A DNA stretch of 64,000 nucleotides from assembly GCA_965263105.1 (NCBI GenBank), contig CBDHGL010000003.1, positions 4,092,001 to 4,156,000 of the forward strand, written 5' to 3'. This document shows, piece after piece, positions 18,162 through 27,700 of the stretch (its first letter is position 1; the number at the start of each line of letters is the position of its first letter). The notes beneath the pieces were generated by a model. That model was not told where the DNA came from and searched no databases. It worked only from the letters and a program-made list of their open reading frames with translations. Both the position numbers and the translations under genes were made by a program. The stretch is from JBCCTX01 sp965263105 (lineage in GTDB: Bacteria > Bacteroidota > Bacteroidia > J057).

Positions 18162-19189
18162 TTAAGAAAGGATACCGACATATTCTTCATCGATATTTAT
18201 GAGATAATTTTCCGAAACGAAAGCCGTTTTCTTTCCGGCTTTCAATAAGGTGCTGAAGGAAAAGGCGGGTCTCTCGGCAAAAGTACCTCCTCTTACTTTC
18301 AGCAAAACCATATCCTATACCGAAATTCACGTTGTTTACATTACTACCTAAGGTAGCTTGTGTAAAAATTAAACCAAAACCTTCAGCTCCATCTACTGGG
18401 ACTACCCCAAACAAAGCTCCTGTTGCCAAGTGGAAGATTATCGCTTGGAAGAGGCAGAGAATACTTAATCGTTCCCCAAAAGGGGGTTGGCGTCCCATTG
18501 AACAAGAACAGGGGAATCAGGCCCCCGCCCAAAGACAGGTTATCAGATACCCCATAACTAAATTGATTAAATAATACCCAGGTATTTTGGTAATAGCCCG
18601 TTCCTTTTTCTAAAGAATAGCCATTCGTCCCAAAAAAGTAGCGGGTATTTATGCCATGGCTGGTTAGCCAAACCCCAGAATCGTATTGGGTATTTGAGAT
18701 AATTCTGACCGATTTTATCGTCCGTTTGTTTAGGGTCAATTTTCCTGCTTCCCGCGTATTGATTAGTATTTCCTCGGAATTGCTATCTAGGATTTCCCCC
18801 AAATACCGGTTGCCATTATCCTGAATGACCATTACGTATGCGCTATCCTGTTTAAGGCGTTCCATTTCTTCCTGACTTATGGGATCATAAATAAATGGGG
18901 TTCGATTGATAGAAATAATAAGTCGCTTAGCAAGAAACTTAGTCCTATTCGTAGCGCAGTCTCGGATCTTTAATCTATTGCCTTGGGTGGACTCTATTGT
19001 CCCTGTTATCTGGTATGTAGTGCCATTTTCAAGATAGGTGATGGTGTCGCAAACCATGGTATAGGAATCACCCCCTACAGGAGAAAAGGAAGGGAGGGCA
19101 TCTTGGGACTTTTTCGCATGAAGAGAAGTAAACGAGATGAGTATTGTCAGTAGGAAAGCGAGGTAGTAAGGTCTTTCATAAGATTTCAT
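18162..19189 (-). pseudogene. Exported membrane-associated protein, two frameshifts
   Basis: The frame from ATG 19189 (MKSYERPYYLAFLL) begins with a signal peptide ending near LHAKK. It continues through a small beta-rich region (TYQITGTIESTQGNRLKIRD...) to an outer-membrane-barrel-like part (LFNQFSYGVSDNLSLGGGLIPLF). It shifts frame near 18432-18439, where the protein resumes as HLATGALFGVVPVDGAEGFGL. It shifts again near 18285-18295, resuming TFAERPAFSFSTLLKAGKK and ending about 18162. Both shifts are consistent with one extra base. The family is not named; similar proteins in Bacteroidota are annotated as hypothetical. It is probably a decayed gene unless the indels are assembly errors. 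Confidence 0.6.
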
Positions 19190-19342
19190 ACAATTTGATT
19201 TAGATACAACGAAAGAAATCATTTTTCAGGATAAAGTTCTAGGAAATTTTTATCGGTTTCCTGTATGAAATAAATAAAGATTAGGATAAAAATGTCCAGA
19301 AGTTCCCCCAAACATAGCTATATCTGACTCAAAACATTTGCA

Positions 19343-19384
19343 TACCTAACAATATTATGTATGTTTACCTAACAACATTAGGTA
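19343..19384. promoter_or_regulatory. Tandem inverted-repeat operator of the PadR gene
   Basis: TACCTAACAACATTAGGTA (19366-19384) is a perfect inverted repeat with 7-bp arms and a CAACA spacer. A second copy with one arm mismatch, TACCTAACAATATTATGTA, lies at 19343-19361, 23 bp upstream. Both lie within 55 bp of the PadR start codon, as expected for autoregulation. Confidence 0.7.
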
Positions 19385-19397
19385 TAAAAGTCTATTT

Positions 19398-19760
19398 ATG
19401 GCCACTAAAGCACTCGTTGCCGCATCATCTAAACCCCTGATTCTTTCCATCCTAGCCCATGGGGAGAGTTATGGATACCAGATCATCAAAAATGTAGAAG
19501 TACTTACAGGAGGAGAACTTCAGTGGACAGATGCCATGTTGTATCCTGTACTTCATAGATTGGAACGCGATGGACTGATTGAATCACGTTGGGTGATCCA
19601 GGACAATGGCAGAAAGCGGAAATATTACAAGCTCACCAAGTTGGGTATCGAATCCCGGGAAGTGGAGAAAAAGCAATGGATTCGGGTAAATGAGGCGTTG
19701 GAGAAATTGTGGAGGGGAGGGCCTGAATTGGCGTTCGACAGTCTGGTAGGGAGAGGGTAG
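19398..19760 (+). CDS. PadR-family transcriptional regulator
   Basis: A 120-residue PadR protein. LILSILAHGESYGYQIIKNVEVLTGGELQWTDAMLYPVLHRLERDGLI is the classic PadR winged-helix core, followed by the wing RKRKYYKLTKLG. It is transcribed towards the frameshifted permease 280 bp downstream, with an array of dispersed repeats between. This is a second, independent PadR/permease unit next to the one at 14.5-17.5 kb, in the opposite orientation. A tandem palindrome upstream is probably its operator. Confidence 0.9.
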   Translation: MATKALVAASSKPLILSILAHGESYGYQIIKNVEVLTGGELQWTDAMLYPVLHRLERDGLIESRWVIQDNGRKRKYYKLTKLGIESREVEKKQWIRVNEALEKLWRGGPELAFDSLVGRG

Positions 19761-19780
19761 GGGAAGGGCAAGATAGTTTA

Positions 19781-20008
19781 ATGGTCCATGGTCGACAGTC
19801 TAGGTTATGAAGGCTAGTGGCTCAAGAACCAAACTGTGGACCATCGACTATCCAACCATTTAACCTCTTTTTAACCAACCCAAGCTGTGGACCATCGACT
19901 ATTCAACCATCTAACCCTCTTTCTGTGGACCATCGACTATCCAACCATTTAACCTCTTTTTAACCAACCCAAGCTGTGGACCATCGACTATCCAAGCATT
20001 TAACCCAT
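19781..20008 (+). repeat. Array of GTGGACCATCGACTAT dispersed repeats (copy 1)
   Basis: The region starts TGGTCCATGGTCGACAGTC and continues with four or five units. Each contains CTGTGGACCATCGACTAT followed by CCAACCATTTAACC, several separated by TCTTTTTAACCAACCCAAG. The same sequence, including the leader with TATGAAGGCTAGT, is present in reverse complement at 34.48-34.72 kb. No reading frame is convincing. Confidence 0.85.
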
Positions 20009-20038
20009 AAATGAAAACAACTATTAATCCAAATCCCT

Positions 20039-22721
20039 ATGAAATTTGACCTAAATTCAGCCTTAGCAAAATGGCGAAAGGAACTTCGTCAACATCCAGG
20101 GATAGAGCCCAGTTATCAGGATGAACTGGAAAGCAATCTATTGGACAGAATGGAAGACCTTCAAAATGAGGGACTATCAGCAGAAGAAGCCTTTCTTCAG
20201 GCTTCCCAAAGAACCTTGGAAAGCGTGGAGGAGCTAGCAGATGAGTATTTTAAGGTTTGGGGAATAGGGAACAAAAAACCCTCCTGGAAGCGAAAAGACG
20301 ATCGTCTAGATTTTCTCCCGCCTCACTTGTTTTTCACCTATTTTAAGCAGGCCCTTAGGAGTATCCGGGCGGCGAGGTCCTATTTCTGGATCAATCTGTT
20401 GGGTTTAACTCTCGGGATTGCTTCGACCTTGGTATTGATTAAGTATGTGAGTTATGAATGGAGAACAGACCGTTTTCATTCAAACTATGACCGGATTGCC
20501 TTTGCTACCATCAAAGACACCCGCTAAGTCAACCCGAACTTTTCGAACCGACTGTGTTTTCCAAATTGGATTATGAGGCTTATCCTTTTATAGAGGCGCA
20601 TACGGGGGTGAAACTATATGAACGCCCTTTGGTAGTAGATCAAAAAAATTTCCCAAGTAGGGTGATGGTCTCAGACAGTAACTTTTTTGAGGTGTTTGAT
20701 TTTACTTTGCTTAAGGGAGCACACATAAAATTCTAAAAGATCCTACTTGTATTTTGATTAGTGAGCGTTTGAGCGAGCGGATATTTGGCCAGAAAGATCC
20801 GCTGGGAAAAGAGATCGAATTTGAAGGAGAGCGTTTTTTTGTGAAGGGACTACTCGAAAAGCCCAATCAAAATAGCTCTCTGAAATTTGATGCTATAGTT
20901 TCTACCTACCCGAAGAAGTTTTGGTCAAAGCAGGGCTTCGAGTGTTTAGTTTTTGCCCCCAACTACGATTTGGATAGTTTTAATGTAGAGATAGCAGATG
21001 CTCTACATGAGCACCCTTACTTTACGGAAAGTACCTTAGCTTATGTCCCCTATTCTCAACTATACTATGACAAGACCATCAATAGAGAAGGGAAACTCTC
21101 TTTTGGGGAAAGGAAGTATGAGGCCATTTTGGGAATTATAGCCTTGCTCACCCTGGGAATTAGCCTATTCAACTTTGTCAATTTGTACTCAGTGATTTTA
21201 TTGAAACGAGGTAGAGAATTTGGGATCAGAAAGGTATTAGGTGCGGCAAGGAAAGAGTTATTAATCAATTTTTTCTTTGAAAATGGGATCAGCACCTTTC
21301 TGGCAGTGTCCATGGCCTCTCTTTCACTTGCATTTCTTTCTCCTGAAATTTCACAGTTTATTGGTAAGGAGATTTTCCAGGATACCCAATTAGATCTGTG
21401 GTTTTTCCTGGGTATATGGGTTTTTCTGATGGCTCTCACTACGATTTATCCAACGATTAAATTCCCCCGGATTCATCCTATTCAGGCGATAAAGAACAAA
21501 ATCAAAGGAAGAAATTCTCTTTTAGGTAGCAAGGCGCTGATGACCACCCAGTTCGTCCTTACCATTGGGTTGATAATTGTTTCAATTTTTTTTGCCAAGC
21601 AACTTCATTTTATGCTCAACAAGGATTTGGGCTTTCGATCTGAAAATGTAGTGAGTGTCAACTTTTTCCCTAATGATCTTCCCCACTGGATTTACTCCAA
21701 AAAGTATGGGGATGACGAAGAAGCTGCAAAAGCTGCTTATCAGATACTCAAGGATGAACGAAAAGCCAACATGAAATATATTTCGACTGAATTGGCAAGT
21801 AATCCTTTTGTGGAGCATGTAACCTTCAGGAGTTCTCCGTTAGATTATTTTGAGATTGCCTGGAAGAAAACAGGACCGAGCTTCGAATATCACACGACAT
21901 CCACAGTTTCCTCTACTCCCAATTTCCTCGATTTATTTGAGTTGGAATTGGTTGAGGGGCGTTTTTATTCGGAGGAGTTGGACGGGAGTAGGGAAAATAA
22001 GGTGGTAATCAATGAGGCTGCCAAAAAGTTTTTTGGAATAGATAGTCTGGAATCAGCCTATATGAGCAATCGGAATTGGGGAGATGATGAAGAACCCTAT
22101 AAGGTAATTGGGGTTGTTAAAGATTTTGCCTTTGAGCATCTTTCTTTGGGGATTGAACCCCTGGTGATCCTTAACTGGGATGATAGAGAAAATTGCCTCG
22201 TTCATTTAACAAAAGGAAATGAGCAGAGGGCACTTACTTCTTTGGCTTCCCTATACGAAGAGGTTAACCCCAATCAGGATTTTACCTATAAGTTTGTGGA
22301 TGAGGACATACAAGCTCTCTATACCTCTGATCGACGTGTCGTCAATATTTACACAGTTTTTACCCTTATCGCTTTGCTTATCTCGGCCTTGGGATTGCTA
22401 GGGATATCCTCTTACGATATTCAGCTTCGAATCAAAGAGATTGGTATCCGGAAAATCAGCGGAGCTACCGTAAGCCAGATTATGCAATTGCTAACAAGAG
22501 ACTTTTTCAGATACTTGCTGATTGCGGTAGTTATCGCCTGTCCGCTGGCAGCTCTTGCGGTTATCAAATACTTAGAAAACTTTGCAAATCGGACGGAGTT
22601 ATCCCCATGGGTCTTTGTCGTTGCAACCGTGTTCACCTTGGGCATTGCCTTGATCACGATGTGGAGCCATACCTATCGGGCGGCGGTCAGAAATCCGGTT
22701 GAGGCGTTGCGGTATGAATAG
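20039..22721 (+). pseudogene. FtsX/MacB-type ABC permease with prefix domain, two frameshifts
   Basis: Three frames join into one ~890-residue permease. The first (20039-20527) has a permease prefix domain (KWRKELRQHPGIEPSYQDELESNL...) and the first membrane segment (YFWINLLGLTLGIASTLVLI). The second (about 20523-20736) continues QPELFEPTVFSKLDYEAY. The third (from about 20721) continues ILKDPTCILISERLSERIFGQKDPLG through both FtsX modules (REFGIRKVLGA, KEIGIRKISGA) to the end. One C missing from the CCC run at 20520-20522 would give KDTPLSQPE. One base missing near 20719-20721 would give KGDTHKILKD. It forms a unit with the PadR gene upstream. No ATPase is adjacent. It may be decayed, or intact with assembly errors. 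Confidence 0.8.
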
Positions 22722-22731
22722 GGTAGGTTAA

Positions 22732-22880
22732 TAGTCGATAGACCACAGACCACCGTTTTTTTGAGGAGAGGGGCAAGAGGAGTGAGAGTTATTTCGAATT
22801 TCTAAGGAATCTCGCAGCTAACTCCTACCGACTCAAGGTGCTCAAACTGTGGACCGTCGACTATCCAACCATTTAACCCC
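22732..22880. repeat. Dispersed repeat copies between permease and helicase genes
   Basis: TAGTCGATAGACCACAGACC is at 22732-22751 and CTGTGGACCGTCGACTAT with CCAACCATTTAACC at 22847-22879. The second copy runs into the last codons of the convergent helicase gene. These belong to the family at 19.8 and 34.6 kb. Confidence 0.7.
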
Positions 22881-24351
22881 TCTTCCCCCGCTGTCTCCGC
22901 TTTTTCTTGGCCTTGAAACTCGTTTCTTTATTGGATCTCCCTTTCCCCCGTCTTTTGTAAGATTTGGACTTTCTGTCTCGATCATAGGAAGATTTGGGCC
23001 CCTTGGAGCGTCCTTGTGGGCTGCTGAGGGTTTCGTTGAGGTCAGTTTGCTGTGAAAGGCCTAATTTTTCCATTTCATAAGCGAGAAGCTTGGCTGTGAG
23101 TTCTTCTTTGGTGAGGTTTCCAAAGAGTACATGGGCTTTTTCCAGGAGCTCGTTGTCTACCTTTCCTTTGGGACTCTGTTCCAGCACATCTAAACACCAG
23201 GTTTCCAGGTGAATTGAAGATATATCAGTGGCACTAGGGACATCGACTTTTTCAAATTCTATGCCCAATTGTTTTTGAATGCGGTTGATTTTGTGGGACT
23301 CCCTTCCGTTGATAAAGGCCAGGGAGATCCCCTCTTTTCCGGCTCTGGCCGTTCGCCCACTTCGATGGGTATAATACGGAATATCTTCCGGAAGACTGTA
23401 GTGAAAAACGTGACTCAGGTCATTCACATCTATTCCCCGTGCTGCTACATCTGTAGCTACCAGTAGTTGAAGCTTGTGATCTTTAAACTTCCCCATCACA
23501 AAGTCCCGCTGTTTCTGGGAAAGATCTCCATGTAGGGCATCGGCCGTGTATTTTTTGTGAGAGAGTTGATCGGCTAAGTGTTGGGTGTCCCGGCGCGTGC
23601 GACAGAAAACCACGCCTCGAATATCGGGGTCGAGATCCAAAAAGCGGGTAAGGGCTTTGAACTTATTGGCTTCTTTCACCACAACGAACTGATGGTGGAT
23701 ATTGGTGTTTACCTCATTCTGGGTATTGAGTTTTACCTCATAGGGTTGATCCATGTACTTGGAGACTATCTTGCGGATGTCTCGGGACATGGTAGCCGAA
23801 AAGAGCCAGACCTGTTTATCTTCTGGGGTATAGCTGAGTATTTTATCGATATCTTCTTTGAAGCCCATATTGAGCATTTCATCGGCCTCGTCCAAAACCA
23901 AGTACTTTAGCTGGTCGAGTTTGATGGCTTTGCGTTTGATGAGATCGATCAACCTCCCTGGAGTGGCAATAATAATATGTCTACCCTTTTTCAGGTCTTT
24001 CATCTGGGCAGTAATGGAAGCCCCTCCATAAACAGCCAGGAGCCGTACTTTGGGAAGATGTTTCCCAAAGAGGGTGAGTTGCCCAGCTATTTGTTGCCCC
24101 AACTCTCTTGTGGGAGCCAGGACCAGAGCCTGGGTAAATTTATCTGAGGGATCGATTCGTTCTACCAAAGGAATACCGAAGGCAGCTGTTTTTCCTGTTC
24201 CGGTTTGGGCAAGTCCGATAAAGTCTCTGTCATCTCCCAGCAGTTGAGGGATGGATTTTTCTTGAATCTCACTTGGACTTTTGAATCCCAACTCTTTAAT
24301 GGCCTCCAACACAGGTTCCGAAAGCCCTAAGTTTTCAAATGTTTGCGACAA
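22873..24351 (-). CDS. DEAD-box ATP-dependent RNA helicase
   Basis: The protein has 492 residues and starts at a TTG (24351; MSQTFENLGL). It contains all core motifs in order: Q motif GFKSPSEIQEKSIP, I AQTGTGKTAA, Ia PTRELGQQ, II DEAD, III SAT, V ATDVAARGIDV, VI HRSGRTARAGKEG. The C-terminal ~60 residues are Lys/Arg-rich (KSKSYKRRGKGRSN) and likely bind RNA. It resembles the DeaD/CsdA and RhlE groups and probably acts in ribosome assembly or RNA turnover. It is monocistronic. A dispersed repeat overlaps its 3' end. Confidence 0.92.
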   Translation of the reverse strand: MSQTFENLGLSEPVLEAIKELGFKSPSEIQEKSIPQLLGDDRDFIGLAQTGTGKTAAFGIPLVERIDPSDKFTQALVLAPTRELGQQIAGQLTLFGKHLPKVRLLAVYGGASITAQMKDLKKGRHIIIATPGRLIDLIKRKAIKLDQLKYLVLDEADEMLNMGFKEDIDKILSYTPEDKQVWLFSATMSRDIRKIVSKYMDQPYEVKLNTQNEVNTNIHHQFVVVKEANKFKALTRFLDLDPDIRGVVFCRTRRDTQHLADQLSHKKYTADALHGDLSQKQRDFVMGKFKDHKLQLLVATDVAARGIDVNDLSHVFHYSLPEDIPYYTHRSGRTARAGKEGISLAFINGRESHKINRIQKQLGIEFEKVDVPSATDISSIHLETWCLDVLEQSPKGKVDNELLEKAHVLFGNLTKEELTAKLLAYEMEKLGLSQQTDLNETLSSPQGRSKGPKSSYDRDRKSKSYKRRGKGRSNKETSFKAKKKRRQRGKRG

Positions 24352-24459
24352 GATGTGTGTATTAAATCAAAACGTTTTTCAGGGCGCAAAGGTCGTTAAA
24401 ATTATTGACAGTTGAGGGGTAATGAGAATTTTTCCCCTCAGGGTTACCCATAATATATC

Positions 24460-24906
24460 TTAGGGGTTCCTTTCCAGGGTAAACTTAAGGGGTTTTTTGT
24501 CAGGTTTTACCCAAGATTTTCTAGCCAGAGGAGAAAATAAACAACCCTTAGAATAATAGGCCAACGGACCATATTTCTTTCTCAAAGGAGAATTCAGGAA
24601 TTGGTTGAGTGCATTTTCCAGGTTCCTGGATTCCTGGTGTTCCATATACCAATATATCAATATCAACCAGTATTGGGTGATCGTTTCATGATACCCCATG
24701 TTATCTGTATTAGGCGTGCCTACCGATTCATTGTATGAGGTGATTCCCTTACGCAATTTTAGCAGGGCTTGGGAAAAGTCGTTGTGCCAGGCATACCAAA
24801 AACCCACCACTAGATGGGCCTGATGAGTCCATTCTTCCTTCGGAAGGGTATGGGCTTCAAACTGTCGGACCAGTTGCTCAATATCTGTTTGGGTAAGTTG
24901 CTTCAT
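24460..24906 (-). CDS. Conserved hypothetical protein with WTHQAHLVV motif
   Basis: The 148-residue soluble protein is mostly helical. It has a recognisable pattern seen in uncharacterised proteins of many bacteria: EWTHQAHLVVGFWYAW, LRKGITSYNESVGTPNT and GYHETITQYWL. Conserved His, Glu and Asn could form a metal or substrate site, but the function is unknown. It lies 71 bp downstream of the DinB gene on the same strand and may be cotranscribed with it. Confidence 0.7.
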   Translation of the reverse strand: MKQLTQTDIEQLVRQFEAHTLPKEEWTHQAHLVVGFWYAWHNDFSQALLKLRKGITSYNESVGTPNTDNMGYHETITQYWLILIYWYMEHQESRNLENALNQFLNSPLRKKYGPLAYYSKGCLFSPLARKSWVKPDKKPLKFTLERNP

Positions 24907-24977
24907 AAGGTATCCGCATAGAAAGGCAAGATTCGGGCATATCCAGCTTCCAAAATTTGAGAAAGATGGTGTTGAAT

Positions 24978-25628
24978 TTATGAAAGTCTACTGCTAATCC
25001 ATTTGATCTGTCCATTGTGGTTGGACTCGTGTTCGCATACATGGAACCACTTGCAGTAATTGTTTGTGGGTCCGTTGGACCAAAAATTGTCATCTGTCTC
25101 CATGAGCCAATCATCATCTCTTTTGGCAAATTCTGATAAGGTGTGTTCCCTGACGGAACTCAATTTCTCCAGATAAAAGTCAAGAGAATTTCCTTTGATT
25201 TCCTTACGAGCTCTTTCCCCTAGTTCCATTGCTACCGCATAGGTTTCTCTGTCTCTGGGGTCCCAATCTCCCCAGCGCCTTCCTTCGAAGGTATTAACCT
25301 GGTAAAAGCGTTCCGTAGCCGCAAGGTGGAGGAGCATGGCCCCAATAGAGTTAGATTTATCATCGTGGAGATAATCTAGTTCTTTGGTACTCAGGCCTCG
25401 GACGGGATACAAAATGGTATCTCTCATCCAGGTGAGCATGGAGACCAGGGTTCCTACATGAGGGCTATAGCCTTCTCTGGGGCCGACTAAATTAATGTCA
25501 TTGGCTGCATTCACTTGTTGGGCACAAGCCGTTTGATTGAGGGAGAGAAGGGCTCCACCGCTAAAGGCGAGTAGGGAAGTTTTTTTGACAAATTTACGCC
25601 TGTCGAAGGGGGAATATTCAAGATTCAT
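24978..25628 (-). CDS. DinB-superfamily protein with Tat-like signal
   Basis: The protein has 216 residues. The N-terminus FDRRKFVKKTSLLAFSGGALLSL looks like a twin-arginine or hydrophobic export signal, with a Cys (TACAQ) that could be lipidated. The rest is a DinB four-helix bundle. Putative metal-binding His residues are in MLLHLAATERFY and VCEHESNHNGQI. DinB proteins are metal-dependent thiol or transfer enzymes of mostly unknown role. Being exported is less common. It is followed by the conserved hypothetical gene. Confidence 0.8.
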   Translation of the reverse strand: MNLEYSPFDRRKFVKKTSLLAFSGGALLSLNQTACAQQVNAANDINLVGPREGYSPHVGTLVSMLTWMRDTILYPVRGLSTKELDYLHDDKSNSIGAMLLHLAATERFYQVNTFEGRRWGDWDPRDRETYAVAMELGERARKEIKGNSLDFYLEKLSSVREHTLSEFAKRDDDWLMETDDNFWSNGPTNNYCKWFHVCEHESNHNGQIKWISSRLS

Positions 25629-25724
25629 AAAGGAAATGTGTTTAAGGTAAAAGGAAGTATTTTATCCTTATACGAGGATGGGCAACAAAGATGCTTATCA
25701 GAAGAAATGCTTTAATCAGATACC

Positions 25725-26708
25725 CTACTTAACAATCCCTAAATGAAGGATTCTTCCCCCTGATTGATTGACTGGGCTAACACTCTTTCCGATCACTACT
25801 CCATCTTCTGGAGCATAATATTCTCGAATCAAATTCCCAAAAACGTCTCTAAGGGTTGCGATCAGGTCCCCTTTTTTGACTAGGTCTGTTAGGTTTACGG
25901 TAACAGTAAGCAAGCCACCGGTATCTGTATAGATCCAGTAAGACCTCTTGCAGATAATGGCCTCCTTTTGAGGCTTTTCTATTTCATCTGAAGTCATTTC
26001 AAGGTAAGATAACACATTGTGAATGCCTTCTATTCCACTTTTGATGAGCTTTTTTTGAAAGGTGTTGGGGTTACCCACCTCGAGTGTAATTGCTGGGATA
26101 TCTAGAGATTCCGCCGCCCCCCTTAACGTACCATCGGAGGGAGGATTATGAACAATGATTTGGGCATTTTGGAGTAAGGCTAGTTTCCTCGTTATGGGGT
26201 GTTTCATGTCAGCTCGGATGTAGTAAGAGTTTACCCTTCCTAAACTGGCTGTGTGTAAGTCCAATAGATAATCAAAGTGTTTTACTATTCGATGAATAAA
26301 ACGGTAGGCATAGACTTCACTTACATTACCATCAGCTTTTCCTGGCATGATATGGTTGAGATCAACGCCATCGTTGAAGCGTCTTTTTTTTCGGTTAAAA
26401 GAGGGTATATTCACAACGGGAATGCCCACAATGATTCCCTTGAGTTCTTGGACATCGATTTGAGTGAATAGGCGTTGAATTACAGGTATTCCATTCAACT
26501 CATTGCCGTGTACCGCCGCGGTGAGCCCTAAAATGGGAAAATCATCTTTCCCTCTCGCCACAATAATAGGAACACAAATGGGGCTTCCCAATCCATTTGA
26601 GATGATCTTGAGCCAATAGTAGGCGAGAGATTGTTTAGGGGTATCCGCCAGCTGGAATTCCTGGATCATTTGAATATCCTGATGACTTTCTAGTTTTATG
26701 ATTGACAT
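25725..26708 (-). CDS. Succinylglutamate desuccinylase/aspartoacylase-family zinc hydrolase
   Basis: The protein is 327 residues from ATG 26708 (MSIIKLESHQ), or shorter from 26669. The zinc carboxypeptidase-like fold is shown by GLTAAVHGNELNG (HxxE zinc ligands), DLNHIMPG, YLLDLHTA (third zinc ligand) and AITLEVG (catalytic Glu). The family removes acyl groups from N-acyl amino acids, as AstE and AspA do. It is the last gene of an operon with two ATP-grasp proteins, and its start overlaps the end of the preceding gene by 74 bp. With ligases upstream, the substrate may be an acylated amino acid or short peptide made or trimmed by this set (inference). Confidence 0.85.
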   Translation of the reverse strand: MSIIKLESHQDIQMIQEFQLADTPKQSLAYYWLKIISNGLGSPICVPIIVARGKDDFPILGLTAAVHGNELNGIPVIQRLFTQIDVQELKGIIVGIPVVNIPSFNRKKRRFNDGVDLNHIMPGKADGNVSEVYAYRFIHRIVKHFDYLLDLHTASLGRVNSYYIRADMKHPITRKLALLQNAQIIVHNPPSDGTLRGAAESLDIPAITLEVGNPNTFQKKLIKSGIEGIHNVLSYLEMTSDEIEKPQKEAIICKRSYWIYTDTGGLLTVTVNLTDLVKKGDLIATLRDVFGNLIREYYAPEDGVVIGKSVSPVNQSGGRILHLGIVK

Positions 26709-27693
26709 ATTCAATTAGGATTTGGACAAATTGTTCTAAAATGGGTTTGCCGCTTTGTTCTTGTAGATTCAGAAAGCCTCCTACACTGAGGGTATTTATT
26801 TCGGACAATACCCTTTTGCCCATATCTCCCATCAGCGTATCTATCCCTGCTATCAAAATACCTTCTTTCTCTAGTTTTGGAGATAGTTGTTCAACCAAAA
26901 ATTGCTCTTCTGGGGTTATTTTACTGGCGATGGAAGTCCCTCCTTGGGCGACATTGCAAAGCCAGGATCCTTGAGGAGGTAGCCTTAAGGAGGCGCCCAG
27001 TACCTTTCCATTTACAATAATGATTCGTTTATCCCCTTGGTCCACGTGCTTCATAAACTTCATGGCCAGGTAGCCTTGCTCTTGTATGTAGCTTCGCTGG
27101 TTATCTAAAAAGGTCGAAGCAAAGTGTTCTTGGCTCCCTTCGTAAAGGAATTCTCCATCCACCTTTAGGATGCCTTTTCCTCCATATTCTCTGAGAGGTT
27201 TGAGAACAATGGGAAACTGTTTAGCAAAAGTTAGGATATCATCTCGCCTGTAACACAGTTTCATAGGAGGGCACAACGAGGGGAAATTAAGGAGATAAGC
27301 CTTATTACTCGTTTTTTCAATTCCCAAAGGGTGATTGATGAATAATACTGCTCGATCCCATTGGGACAAAAATTCCATGAATTCCCACTTTACGGGCCGG
27401 GGGAGTCGCATTAGAACGACATCGTATGTGGGTACGTATGCCTTCTTGTACGTGCCCAGGAAAGCCTTCCCCTTTGCATCAAAAGAAAAATCTTCACCTA
27501 CTTCACCTACATGGATGGGACCTGGTTGCAACTCCTTGAAAAATGGATCATTTTTGGGATTCCCCCTACTGGCGACATCTACCAAGGCAGTTTGAGGGTG
27601 AGCCCTTAGTGTTGGAAGCAGGGAGTAAATAGGATTCCTGTCATGGTGAACCCGATGATCTGTTAAGACGAGAAATCGCAAAGCTTTTTCCAT
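26635..27693 (-). CDS. Glutathione-synthetase-like ATP-grasp ligase
   Basis: The protein has 352 residues. The N-terminal GSHS-type domain is RFLVLTDHRVHHDRNPIYSL to VVLMRLPRP. The ATP-grasp part shows FPIVLKPLREYGGKGI (ATP-binding Lys and Gly-rich loop), GDKRIIIVNGKVLGASLRL and IAGIDTLMGDMGKRVLSEINTLSVGG (Mg-binding Glu/Asn). It is close to bacterial GshB in length and motifs. However, there is no gamma-glutamylcysteine ligase beside it, so the product may be another peptide. It lies 8 bp downstream of a second ATP-grasp gene. Its last residues (NHKTRKSSGYSN...) extend into the next gene and look non-conserved, so the stop could be displaced. Confidence 0.85.
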   Translation of the reverse strand: MEKALRFLVLTDHRVHHDRNPIYSLLPTLRAHPQTALVDVASRGNPKNDPFFKELQPGPIHVGEVGEDFSFDAKGKAFLGTYKKAYVPTYDVVLMRLPRPVKWEFMEFLSQWDRAVLFINHPLGIEKTSNKAYLLNFPSLCPPMKLCYRRDDILTFAKQFPIVLKPLREYGGKGILKVDGEFLYEGSQEHFASTFLDNQRSYIQEQGYLAMKFMKHVDQGDKRIIIVNGKVLGASLRLPPQGSWLCNVAQGGTSIASKITPEEQFLVEQLSPKLEKEGILIAGIDTLMGDMGKRVLSEINTLSVGGFLNLQEQSGKPILEQFVQILIEYVNHKTRKSSGYSNDPGIPAGGYP

Positions 27694-27700
27694 TTTGGGT

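Noticed and set aside
22873..22955. Low-complexity plus-strand frame opposite the helicase tail
   Set aside because: It is the complement of the Lys/Arg-rich helicase C-terminus.
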